DNA of 64,000 nt from an uncultured Pirellulales bacterium (GTDB lineage Bacteria; Planctomycetota; Planctomycetia; Pirellulales; Thermoguttaceae): positions 1-64,000 of the forward strand of contig CALLPE010000010.1 in NCBI GenBank assembly GCA_938015445.1, given 5' to 3'. Made by a program: the position numbers and the translations under genes. Positions 51,933 through 60,402 of the stretch are shown piece after piece (positions within the stretch are counted from its first letter, which is position 1; each line of letters opens with the position of its first letter). The notes under the pieces were generated by a model that saw nothing but the letters and a program-made list of their open reading frames with translations, did no database searches and was not told the DNA's origin.

Positions 51933-53270
51933 ATGGCACTCACCGGTCTGGAAATCTACAAGCATCTGCCGAAAACCAATTGCAAGGATTGCGGTTTTCC
52001 CACCTGCTTGGCGTTCGCTATGAAGATGGCCGCTAAGCAAGTGTCGCTCGACAAATGTCCTCACGTGACTCCGGAGGCCAAGGCGGCGCTGGAATCGGCC
52101 GCGCGGCCGCCCATCCAGTTGGTGACCATCGGCGCCGACGCCCAAGAGCTGAAGATCGGAAACGAAACGCAGCTCTATCGCCACGAAGAGAAGTTCTATC
52201 GTCCCACGTTGCTGGCAGTCAGGGTATGGGATACCCTGGAACCGACGGCACTGTCGGCACGCCTGGAGGCCATCGCCGGGCTGACGTTTGAACGGGTAGG
52301 GACCAAAGTGGGCGTGGAGTTAGTGGCTGTCGATAACGCCTCCGGCGACGCGGCCCGCTTCGAGAGCCTTGCACGCCAAGCCGTGGAAGTCACCGGCCGG
52401 CCGGCGGTGCTCATGTCGGCCAAGGCCGATAATCTCCAGCGGGCCGCCCGCGCACTATCCGGCAAAAGGCCGCTGCTGTATATCTCCGATCCTCAACAGG
52501 CCCTGGCCGCGGCGGCCGTGGCAAAGGCGGAGAACTGCCCTTTGGCCGTGAGGGCCGAGAGCCTGGAAGCACTGGCCGAACTGACTTCCAAGATCGCTGC
52601 TACCGGACTGGAGCAAATCGTCATCGACCCAGGTGCTCGCGGGCTGAAGGGCACCCTGGAAGCCCTCACACGCATCCGCCGCGCAGCGCTGAAGAACTTT
52701 CGCCCCCTGGGTTATCCGGCAATCGCTTTTACCACGGCCGCAACCCCTTTACTCCAAGTTGTGGAGGCTAGTACTTATGTGGCCAAGTATGCTGCTATAG
52801 TGGTGACCGATCTGATCGAACGCTGGCAGTTGCTGCCGGTGCTCGCTACTCGTCAGGACATATTCACCGATCCCCAAAAGCCGGTTGCGGTACAACCGAA
52901 GTTGTACACTGTTGGCGAGGTGGGAGCGGAATCGCCCGTGCTGGTAACCACCAATTTCTCGTTGACTTATTATTCCGTAGAGGGAGAAGTGGAAGCCAGC
53001 CGCGTCCCGGCATACATCCTCTCGGTGGATACCGAGGGAACCTCGGTGTTGACGGCTTGGGCATCCGACAAATTCAACGCCAGCACCATTACCAAAGCGC
53101 TGAAGGCTTCGGGCATCGAGGAGCGCGTCGCTCACCGCAAGTTGATCCTTCCCGGCCTGGTAGCCGTGCTGTCAGCGGGCGTCGAGGACGAATCAGGCTG
53201 GCTAGTCCAGATTGGCCCCAAAGAGGCGTCGGGCATTTCCAGTTACCTTAAAAACCAGTGGAAAAACTGA
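51933..53270 (+). CDS. acsC: Corrinoid iron-sulfur protein, large subunit
   Basis: Large subunit of CoFeSP, which carries the methyl group on cobalamin from methyl-THF to ACS. 445 residues; ATG 51933 after GAGGG. The N-terminal [4Fe-4S] domain is HLPKTNCKDCGFPTCLAFAM with a fourth Cys in DKCPH. A TIM-barrel middle follows (LEQIVIDPGARGLKGTLEAL). The C-terminal cobalamin-binding domain (VGAESPVLVTTNFSLTYYSV, ILSVDTEGTSVLTAWASDKF) ends at residue 445. The stop TGA overlaps the acsV start as TGATG, so the two are probably translationally coupled. Confidence 0.96.
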   Translation: MALTGLEIYKHLPKTNCKDCGFPTCLAFAMKMAAKQVSLDKCPHVTPEAKAALESAARPPIQLVTIGADAQELKIGNETQLYRHEEKFYRPTLLAVRVWDTLEPTALSARLEAIAGLTFERVGTKVGVELVAVDNASGDAARFESLARQAVEVTGRPAVLMSAKADNLQRAARALSGKRPLLYISDPQQALAAAAVAKAENCPLAVRAESLEALAELTSKIAATGLEQIVIDPGARGLKGTLEALTRIRRAALKNFRPLGYPAIAFTTAATPLLQVVEASTYVAKYAAIVVTDLIERWQLLPVLATRQDIFTDPQKPVAVQPKLYTVGEVGAESPVLVTTNFSLTYYSVEGEVEASRVPAYILSVDTEGTSVLTAWASDKFNASTITKALKASGIEERVAHRKLILPGLVAVLSAGVEDESGWLVQIGPKEASGISSYLKNQWKN

Positions 53271-55243
53271 TGTCCGGACTTCGCATCCGCTTTTCGCCTG
53301 GGAACCTGGAAACCACGGTCGAGCAAGGCGTCACCTTATTAGAAGCCGCCCGGCGGGCCGGCGCCTACGTGGGAGCCATCTGCGGGGGAGAGGGTATTTG
53401 TGGAAAGTGCCGAGTGATTGTCCGTAAAGGAGATGTGGAGGGACAGTCCACCGAATTCCTTACCCGGGACGAAATCCGCCGCGGCTACGTGCTGGCCTGC
53501 CAGGTTTATCCGCGCAGCGACTTAGTGGTGGAGATCCCCCCGGAGTCGCGCCTGACCGGCTACGTGGGCATAGGTGAGGACAGTAGGCGCTTCCGCGATT
53601 TTTCGCTTCGCTTAGCCGAGCCGCCACCGGCGCTCTCGCCTTTGGTGGAGAAATTCGCCCTGAGCCTCCCGGAGCCTACCTTGGACAATCCCACGGCCGA
53701 TCAGGAGCGCCTGCTATCGGCTGTGGCTCGCAAACGTCCTGGCCCGCTGCAAATGGGCCTGAAGGTGACCCGCGAGCTGCCGCGCTTGCTGCGCAGGTGT
53801 GAAGTCGCTCGCTCGTCATGGAAGTGGACATGGAACGGAAACGTGACCGCCACTGTGGCCCTGCGCGGACCGGTCAACGAGGTGCTGTGCGTAGAACGGG
53901 GAGATACATCGCGGCGGAACTTCGGCCTTGCCCTCGACGTAGGTACCACTACCGTGGTGGCCCATCTGGTGGATTTGACTACAGGCATTACCCGCGAGGC
54001 TGCCGCCAAATACAACTCCCAAATCCGCTTCGGCGCGGATGTGATTACGCGCATCAACTATGCGCGCCAGCCTGGTGGGGCCGAGGCTCTTCATCAGGCG
54101 GTTATCGAGGACATCGAGACGTTGATAGAGGAACTGTCGCGGCAAACCCAGATCGGCCGCGGCGACATTCAGTGCATCGTGGCGGCAGGCAATACAGCCA
54201 TGCTGCATTTCCTGTTGGGGTTGGAAGTGGATGTGATTCGCCTGGCGCCATTTGTGCCGGCGGCCAGCGCGCCACCGCCGGTACGGGCAGCGGAACTCGG
54301 CCTGAGGATACATCCCCGGGGCATATTGTATACGATGCCCATGGTGGGTAGTTTTGTGGGTGGGGATGTGACGGCGGGCATTTTGGCTTCGGAGATCTAT
54401 CGGGCCGAGGAACTATCGCTGTTGTTGGACATAGGTACCAATGGGGAAGTGGTACTGGGGAACAAGGAATTCCTGACGGCTTGTTCCGCTTCGGCCGGCC
54501 CGGCTTTCGAGGGCGGGTCGGTGGGTTGCGGCATGCGCGCTGCCAGCGGGGCAATCGATAGCTTGCGCATCTCGATGCCTGGGCCGGTAATCTCCGCAAC
54601 TACCATCGACGGCCAACCGCCTTTGGGGTTGTGTGGCACGGGTTTGATCGACGCCTTGGCGGAACTGTTTATTGCTGGTTTGCTGGACCGCGGGGGGCGC
54701 TTTCAGCCATCCGCCGCTCCCAAACATTTTCGCATGGCGGAAGACGACGGCGGCGCGGAGTTCGTGGTTGTCGGCCGAGAGCAGTCCGGTTCCAACCGCG
54801 ACATCGTGATCACCCAGGCCGACGTGGAGAATCTGATTCGCACCAAAGCGTCGATCTACGCAGCGGTAGATTCGTTGATCCAATCGGTGGGAGTGCGCTA
54901 CAGCGACATCCGCCGGGTGTACATCGCCGGGGCGTTCGGGAATCGCTTGAACGTTTCCAGTTGTGTGACCATCGGCCTGTTACCCGACCTGCCGCCGGAG
55001 CGCATCCAGTTTATCGGAAACAGTTCCGTGGCCGGTGCGAGGTTGGTGATGGTCAGCCGGGCGATGTATGAGCAGATGCAGCAGATTGTGGAACGGATAA
55101 CCTATCAAGACTTGATTGTGGACGCTGGTTACATGGAACGGTTCACTTCTGCTTGTTTCTTGCCGCATACCGATTTGAAGCGATTTCCGACGGTGGCCTC
55201 GCACATAACAGCGCGGCTGGGCAGCGCGCTTGCACCACATTAG
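53270..55243 (+). CDS. acsV: Reductive activator of CoFeSP (RACo/AcsV-type)
   Basis: ATP-dependent reductive activator that returns inactive Co(II) corrinoid protein to Co(I). 657 residues from ATG 53270, which overlaps the acsC stop; GTG 53258 is an in-frame alternative. The N-terminal [2Fe-2S] ferredoxin domain is seen as GAICGGEGICGKCRVIV plus a later Cys in LACQVYP. The C-terminal ASKHA ATPase part (DUF4445) has GLALDVGTTTVVAHLVDL, LLLDIGTNGEVVLGN, FEGGSVGCGMRA and VYIAGAFGNRLN. Position between acsC and acsD matches the established bacterial acs operon order. The middle linker domain is present. Confidence 0.95.
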   Translation: MSGLRIRFSPGNLETTVEQGVTLLEAARRAGAYVGAICGGEGICGKCRVIVRKGDVEGQSTEFLTRDEIRRGYVLACQVYPRSDLVVEIPPESRLTGYVGIGEDSRRFRDFSLRLAEPPPALSPLVEKFALSLPEPTLDNPTADQERLLSAVARKRPGPLQMGLKVTRELPRLLRRCEVARSSWKWTWNGNVTATVALRGPVNEVLCVERGDTSRRNFGLALDVGTTTVVAHLVDLTTGITREAAAKYNSQIRFGADVITRINYARQPGGAEALHQAVIEDIETLIEELSRQTQIGRGDIQCIVAAGNTAMLHFLLGLEVDVIRLAPFVPAASAPPPVRAAELGLRIHPRGILYTMPMVGSFVGGDVTAGILASEIYRAEELSLLLDIGTNGEVVLGNKEFLTACSASAGPAFEGGSVGCGMRAASGAIDSLRISMPGPVISATTIDGQPPLGLCGTGLIDALAELFIAGLLDRGGRFQPSAAPKHFRMAEDDGGAEFVVVGREQSGSNRDIVITQADVENLIRTKASIYAAVDSLIQSVGVRYSDIRRVYIAGAFGNRLNVSSCVTIGLLPDLPPERIQFIGNSSVAGARLVMVSRAMYEQMQQIVERITYQDLIVDAGYMERFTSACFLPHTDLKRFPTVASHITARLGSALAPH

Positions 55244-55337
55244 CGCCGAGCTGTGACTCCGCCTGGCGGCAGTGGCTGTGCGGCCCGGCTGAATTACTAA
55301 TATTGCTTTTCGACGGTTTTTCGAGGGGAAAGCCAAA

Positions 55338-56309
55338 ATGAGTATTCCAGAGGTTAAAGAAAAATGGTCGGCCCGGGTCAGCGAAGTGACCATCGGGGCT
55401 ACGCCCGCCCAAGGTGGAACGCGGGCACGAACCGTCACCATCGGTGGTGCCGGCGGCATACCTTTTCTCAGCTTCGACGGGGCACTGCCCCATCCGCCGG
55501 CCATCGCTATCGATGTCCTCGACAAGCAGCCCGTAGGGTGGCCCAAGCCATTGGAGGAAGTATATGGGGATGTGTGGGCAGACCCGGTGCAGTGGGCGCG
55601 CAGGGCTAAGGAACTAGGTGCCGATTTGATCAACCTGCGGTTGACGGGTATTCATCCCGACGAAGGCGACTGGCCCCCCAGCAAGGCTGTCGAAATAGTA
55701 AAGGCCGTGCTAGAGGCCGTGGACCTGCCCTTGATAGTCTGGGGATGTGACTTTCCGGAAAAGGACCAACGCGTGATGCCTAAAGTGGCCGAGGCCGCCC
55801 AGGGCGAGCGCTGCCTGCTTGGCGCCGTCAGCCAGACCGAATACCGCACGCTGACAGCGGCCGCTCAGGCATACGGCCACACACTAATCGCTGCTTCGCC
55901 GTGCGACATCAACATTGCCAAGCAGGTGAATATCCTGGTGACCGACATGGGATTTCCACTGAGCGACATCGTCATCTATCCCAGTACGGCAGCGTTGGGA
56001 TATGGGATGGAATACATATATTCGATTTTGGAGCGTGGGCGGTTGGCAGCATTGTCGGGCGACAAACTGATGGCTCAACCGGTGATACTCGACGTGGGGT
56101 TCGAAGCTTGGCGTGTCAAGGAAGCTCGCGCAGACGAAGAAATGGCGGACGCATGGGGGCCGCTGGCCTACAGGGGGCCAGCATGGGAAGCGGTGACCGC
56201 CACCGATCTGTTGCAGGGCGGGGCCGACCTACTCATCATGCGCCATCCGGAGGCGATTCGCGCCGTGAGGGAAGCAGTGGGACAACTGATGCAAGGAGAC
56301 GGCAAGTGA
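55338..56309 (+). CDS. acsD: Corrinoid iron-sulfur protein, small subunit
   Basis: Small subunit of CoFeSP; its TIM barrel pairs with AcsC to hold cobalamin. 323 residues; ATG 55338 follows GAGGGGAAAG. Family patterns: VTIGGAGGIPFLSFDG, PLIVWGCDFPEKDQRVMPKV, HTLIAASPCDINIAKQVNIL, DIVIYPSTAALGYGMEYIYS, and a C-terminal DLLIMRHPEAIRAVREAV. It lies 94 bases after acsV. The stop codon overlaps the acsE GTG start (GTGA), so acsD and acsE are coupled. Confidence 0.96.
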   Translation: MSIPEVKEKWSARVSEVTIGATPAQGGTRARTVTIGGAGGIPFLSFDGALPHPPAIAIDVLDKQPVGWPKPLEEVYGDVWADPVQWARRAKELGADLINLRLTGIHPDEGDWPPSKAVEIVKAVLEAVDLPLIVWGCDFPEKDQRVMPKVAEAAQGERCLLGAVSQTEYRTLTAAAQAYGHTLIAASPCDINIAKQVNILVTDMGFPLSDIVIYPSTAALGYGMEYIYSILERGRLAALSGDKLMAQPVILDVGFEAWRVKEARADEEMADAWGPLAYRGPAWEAVTATDLLQGGADLLIMRHPEAIRAVREAVGQLMQGDGK

Positions 56310-57118
56310 TAATCTTTAGCGAACGCATCAACGGCATGTACCGCGATGTGCGTGCGGCCATCGACGAGCACAAGGCGGATGTCATCCAGCAATTGGTTCG
56401 GCACCAACTCGAAGGGGGAGCCGATGTTATCGACATCAACCTCGGCCCCACCAAGGGCGACCCGGTAGAGAATTTCGTCTGGTTGGCTCGGGTGGTACAC
56501 GAGGTTACCCCAAAGCCTTTGTCGCTCGACAGCGCTAAACCCGACCTGTTGGTGCAGGTGGTTCCCCGAGTTCGCGCTGCGCTGCCGGAAACGAAGCTCA
56601 TCATCAACTCTTCCACCGCTGCGCCGGAGAGCATGGGAAAACTGGTGCCGCTGGCGGTGCAGCATGGGGCGGGTATCATCGGCCTGACGATGGACCAGGA
56701 GGGCGTACCGGGCAACGTGGAAAAGCGCGTGGAATGCGGCGCCGCTTTCCTCATGACGGCCTTGGAGGCGGGACTTCAGCCGGATGACATCTATATCGAC
56801 CCAATCATCCTCCCCATTAATGTGGCCCCAAAGCAACCGTGGAACGTAATGGAGGCTATCCGGCAATTGGCCATGGCCAACGAACCTCCGCCGCATTTCA
56901 TTATCGGTCTGTCGAACATCAGCCAGAAGTGCCTTATGAACCGGCTCATCAATCGGACATATCTGGTGATGTGCATCGCTGCCGGCTTGGATGCGGCGAT
57001 CATGGACGCGGCCGACAAAGACCTGGTGGAAGCCGCGGTGACGGCGGAGGTTCTGTTGGAGAAGCATCTGTATAGCGACGATTACCTTCGCGCTTGGAGA
57101 ATGCAAAAGGGGTTGTGA
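56306..57118 (+). CDS. acsE: Methyltetrahydrofolate:corrinoid methyltransferase
   Basis: Moves the methyl group from methyl-THF to the cobalt of CoFeSP. 270 residues, normal for AcsE. It starts at GTG 56306, which overlaps the acsD stop, with AAGGAG seven bases upstream. Pterin-binding TIM-barrel motifs: FSERINGMYRDV, GGADVIDINLGPTKGDP, PLSLDSAKPDLL, KLIINSSTAAPE, GLTMDQEGVPGN, DIYIDPIILPINV and FIIGLSNISQKCLMNR. Aspartates and asparagines expected for pterin contact are present. The methyl-branch genes that make methyl-THF are not in the window. Confidence 0.96.
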   Translation: MIIFSERINGMYRDVRAAIDEHKADVIQQLVRHQLEGGADVIDINLGPTKGDPVENFVWLARVVHEVTPKPLSLDSAKPDLLVQVVPRVRAALPETKLIINSSTAAPESMGKLVPLAVQHGAGIIGLTMDQEGVPGNVEKRVECGAAFLMTALEAGLQPDDIYIDPIILPINVAPKQPWNVMEAIRQLAMANEPPPHFIIGLSNISQKCLMNRLINRTYLVMCIAAGLDAAIMDAADKDLVEAAVTAEVLLEKHLYSDDYLRAWRMQKGL

Positions 57119-57223
57119 CGCTTCCGCTGTGCGCGGCGGTGGGCGCCGGCCTCGAACAGACCCGCACGGGCGATGACCGTTTACGGCATTGCAGGCGGGC
57201 GACAGTTGCGCGGGAGAACGCTT

Positions 57224-58156
57224 ATGGACCCGCGATTCGAAGCTGCGCTGACAGGCAGTCTTCCCCAAGCTTTCATCAACAAGAAGGGGGAGCCGATACT
57301 CATAGCGGCGCTAGACGAGAAACGCCACGAGCGGCTGGTGGAGATGTATTTGGCTTATCAGCCCCGAAATTCCTTCCAGGGATTGCCACCCATCAAGGAT
57401 GAAGTGTGCAGGCAATGGGTGCAGTCGATGATCGACAGCGGCATCAACTTGGTGGCGCTGTCGTTTGGCGAAGGCGTGGTAGGACACGCAGCCTTGTTTC
57501 CCATCGACAACAACGTGTGCGAGTTCCTGGTCGTCGTCTCGCCGCCGTTGCAAAACACCGGCATTGGCACCGAGCTTACACGCTGCGCCATCCAATTGGC
57601 CTGCGAAATCGGCTTCGAGACCATTCGCTTGTCGGTCGAGGCTCGCAACGTCCGCGCCCGGCGCGTGTATCGCAAGTGCGGTTTCGAGTACGTTTCGCGC
57701 ACCGTCAGCGGCGAGTTGGACATGGCCTTGGACCTGCGGCGGCAACGCGATGTGCTCAACGTACCGGTGGGCGCCATTATGACCACCAACGTCACCGCCA
57801 TCAGCGAAGAGGAATCCTGCCGCAGCGCACTGCGGGTGTTCCTGGAAACCGGGGTGGCCGCTTTGCCGGTGATCAATAGCGAACGGCGACTGATGGGCAT
57901 CCTTTCCAAGAGCGACCTGATGCTGCCGTCGGCGCTGAACAAGTCGGTCGGCGACGTGTTCACCCGCGAAACCATAACCGCCCAAGAAACCTGGCCTCTG
58001 CGCCGCATCATTCGCACCCTGCAATCGAAGCGCGTCCGCTGCCTGCCCGTGGTAGATTCCCAGATGCGGCTGGTTGGGGTCATCGGCCGCCGCGACATCC
58101 TCAGCTACTATCAGAAGCATTTGCTAGAGAAGACCAATGGCATCCTGCCCGATTGA
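57224..58156 (+). CDS. GNAT acetyltransferase fused to a CBS-domain pair
   Basis: 310 residues from ATG 57224, which has GGGAGA seven bases upstream; ATG 57173 is an in-frame alternative. Residues about 20-165 are a GNAT fold: VGHAALFPI, FLVVVSPPLQNTGIGTELT with the acetyl-CoA-binding QxxGxG, and RNVRARRVYRKCGFEYV. Residues about 180-300 are two CBS motifs (VGAIMTTNVTAISEEESC, GVAALPVINSERRLMGILSK, RVRCLPVVDSQMRLVGVIGRRDIL), which usually bind adenine nucleotides. It is the last gene in line with the CODH/ACS operon, 105 bases after acsE. Inference: an acetyltransferase controlled by ATP/AMP or SAM that modifies a protein or small molecule linked to acetyl-CoA formation. No target is known. 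Confidence 0.9.
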   Translation: MDPRFEAALTGSLPQAFINKKGEPILIAALDEKRHERLVEMYLAYQPRNSFQGLPPIKDEVCRQWVQSMIDSGINLVALSFGEGVVGHAALFPIDNNVCEFLVVVSPPLQNTGIGTELTRCAIQLACEIGFETIRLSVEARNVRARRVYRKCGFEYVSRTVSGELDMALDLRRQRDVLNVPVGAIMTTNVTAISEEESCRSALRVFLETGVAALPVINSERRLMGILSKSDLMLPSALNKSVGDVFTRETITAQETWPLRRIIRTLQSKRVRCLPVVDSQMRLVGVIGRRDILSYYQKHLLEKTNGILPD

Positions 58157-58632
58157 CAGCGCGGGCCGATTGCCCCCCCTCCCCCTTGCCCCCTTAATTC
58201 CGCCCGCCGAGCAACCGCCCAGATGTACGACCCAAGTGCGTTCATCGTTCGCCGCCAGTGCTCACGCCAGGTGCTTTGTTGCCAGCATTCTTGCAGGCCG
58301 CGGTACTCTGCCGACTTTGCGCCACGCGACGGTAAGAGGCCATCCAGTCAGTCGGCACGCAGCGCGGCCGGCCAAGCGGACAGCCCAACAGGCATCTCAA
58401 ACGACTGGGCAGCATAAGCGGCTGGCATGACTCGACCGCGCTGTCGGGCAGGGCAACGTCAAGCAGCGTATACCCGCGTATGATGGGATGGTATTCTGGC
58501 CACGATTATTTGCGGTGCCCAGCGAAGTTTTCTGCCTGCATGCAGACGCTAACCGCGTGAACCACACGTCCTTGCGCAACACAAAGTTTGTGCGATGCAG
58601 GTGCGCAGAATGGAAGTCGCTTGGGGGGCGTG
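58157..58632. other. Gap between the acs operon and phoU (convergent)
   Basis: 476 bases between the convergent ends of the GNAT-CBS and phoU genes. It contains a C-rich run near 58173-58195. I see no supported gene, no clear hairpin-plus-T terminator and no tandem repeat. Confidence 0.5.
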
Positions 58633-59292
58633 TCAATCGGGTGCGGCGTGGCGGATGATCTTCCCCTCGATCATGTAAACCACGTCTTCGGCGATGTTGG
58701 TGGCGCAATCGGCGATGCGTTCCAGGTTTCGCGTCGCGGCCAGCAGTCGCAACAACGATCGGATATTTTGCGGCTGGCGGCACATCAGCTCTTCGACTAC
58801 CAGGCGTGCTTGGTGTTTCATCTGGTCCACCGCGTCGTCGCGGCGACACACATCGTGCGCCAGCTTGGCGTCCAGGTTGACCATCGAGTCGATGGCGTCG
58901 CGCAGCATGCCGTGCACCTCGCGCCACATGCGGTCGATGTCCAGCGGGATGTTCATCGGCGGCTCGGAGGCGAAAGCCACGGCCTTGTGCGCGATATTGA
59001 CGGCCAAGTCGCCGATGCGTTCCAGATCGTTGTTGATCTTCAGTGCCGCTACGACTAACCGCAGGTCACCGGCCACCGGCTGATGAAGTGCTAGGACTTT
59101 CAGGCAATCCTCCTCGACTTCGATTTCGCGGTTATCGATTTCCGCGTCGCGTTGTTCCACCTGGGCAGCCAACTGCGTGTCGCGGTCGATCAAGGCTCGC
59201 ACGGCCATTTGCACCTGGTCTTCCACCAAAGCGCACAAAGAGAGGATTTCCTTTTTCAGCTTGTCTAAAGCCCGCTGCAAATGAACCGACAT
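58633..59292 (-). CDS. phoU: Phosphate-signalling protein PhoU
   Basis: Negative regulator linking the Pst transporter to the PhoR/PhoB kinase pathway. 219 residues; ATG 59292 follows an AAGG-type site. Two-repeat helical bundle patterns are visible: MSVHLQRALDKLKKEILSL, EIEVEEDCLKVLALHQPVAG, DLRLVVAALKINNDLERIGD and, in the second half, RLLAATRNLERIADCATNIAE. The ExxxD metal-binding motifs (LERIGDLAVNIA and LERIADCATNIA) are both present. It lies last in the minus-strand pst cluster, 187 bases after pstB. Confidence 0.96.
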   Translation of the reverse strand: MSVHLQRALDKLKKEILSLCALVEDQVQMAVRALIDRDTQLAAQVEQRDAEIDNREIEVEEDCLKVLALHQPVAGDLRLVVAALKINNDLERIGDLAVNIAHKAVAFASEPPMNIPLDIDRMWREVHGMLRDAIDSMVNLDAKLAHDVCRRDDAVDQMKHQARLVVEELMCRQPQNIRSLLRLLAATRNLERIADCATNIAEDVVYMIEGKIIRHAAPD

Positions 59293-59479
59293 TGCCCTTG
59301 CCTTCCCAATAATAGAATGCCCACATGTCAGAGCATATTTCCGATATGCGATTATACGGTCGTGCTACTGGTAATAATAGGTCAGTTTTTCCGAAGCAGC
59401 GGGTCAGCGTCGGCGGGTGGGGTGCCGGGCGGAGCTTGGTAAGCGGCGCACAGCAGGTTGTTTGCCCATCAAAGCCGAC

Positions 59480-60391
59480 TCAGCCGAAGCGACCGGTGAT
59501 GTAGTCTTCTGTCTGTTTGTTGTCGGGCGCGGTGAAAATTTTGGTGGTTGGACCGAACTCGATGAGTTTGCCTTCGTAGAGAAAGGCGGCCCAATCCGAC
59601 ACCCGAGCGGCCTGCTGCATATTATGGGTGACAATGATAATGGTATACTGGCCGCGCAGTTCGGCGATGAGGTCTTCGATGCGGGTAGTGGAGCGTGGGT
59701 CCAGCGCCGAGCAAGGCTCGTCCATCAGGATGATTTCCGGGTCGATGGCGATGGCCCTGGCTATGCACAAGCGCTGGTGTTGGCCGCCGGACAGTCCCAG
59801 GGCCGATTCATGAAGCCGGTCCTTCACTTCGTCCCACAAGGCGGCGCGCCGCAGGCTGCGTTCCACGGCGGCGTCGAGCACAGACCGCTTGCGTATGCCG
59901 GCGATGCGCAAACCGTAGGCCACGTTCTCATAAATGCTTTTGGGGAAAGGGGTGGCTTTTTGAAACACCATTCCCACGCGGCGCCGCAGGGTTATCACAT
60001 CGATATTGGGTTGTAGTATATCTTCGCCGTCCAACAGCAGGTTGCCGGTGGTTCGCACGCCGTCGATCAGGTCGTTCATGCGGTTCAGGCAGCGCAACAG
60101 CGTGGACTTGCCACAGCCAGAAGGGCCAATCAAGGCAGTCACCTCGCCACGGGGAAAATCCAGGTCGATGTCGAACAGGGCCTGCGCCGTCCCGTAGTAC
60201 AAACACAGCCGCCGGCACGAAACGATAGGGTCGGTGAGCGAAGATTTTCGAGGCGGCTGTTGTGCCTCCGGGGATGGTTCCGTAGACGGCTGCTGCGTTT
60301 GCGGCACGGCCGAGTGCGGCGCGCCGACAGATCCGGCAACCACAGGTTTTCGTACCACAGGGCCAGCGTGTTTTTCCTTGGTTGTGTCCAT
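59480..60391 (-). CDS. pstB: Phosphate ABC transporter ATP-binding protein
   Basis: Cytoplasmic ATPase of the high-affinity phosphate importer. ATG 60391 lies 11 bases after the pstA stop; about 303 residues, longer than the usual roughly 255 because of a Pro/Gln-rich N-terminal extension of about 50 residues. Walker A is GPSGCGKST, followed by [12 protein letters not shown], typical of PstB. The signature is LSGGQHQRL and Walker B is [13 protein letters not shown]; the switch His is in [10 protein letters not shown]. It is preceded by pstA and pstC in the same operon. No phosphate-binding protein gene is in the window. Confidence 0.96.
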   Translation of the reverse strand: MDTTKEKHAGPVVRKPVVAGSVGAPHSAVPQTQQPSTEPSPEAQQPPRKSSLTDPIVSCRRLCLYYGTAQALFDIDLDFPRGEVTALIGPSGCGKSTLLRCLNRMNDLIDGVRTTGNLLLDGEDILQPNIDVITLRRRVGMVFQKATPFPKSIYENVAYGLRIAGIRKRSVLDAAVERSLRRAALWDEVKDRLHESALGLSGGQHQRLCIARAIAIDPEIILMDEPCSALDPRSTTRIEDLIAELRGQYTIIIVTHNMQQAARVSDWAAFLYEGKLIEFGPTTKIFTAPDNKQTEDYITGRFG

Positions 60392-60402
60392 CGGGGCGAC
60401 TC

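Noticed and set aside
55901-56305. Longer N-terminus for acsE
   Set aside because: The upstream frame lies inside acsD and is its shadow; GTG 56306 has AAGGAG and starts the conserved protein exactly.
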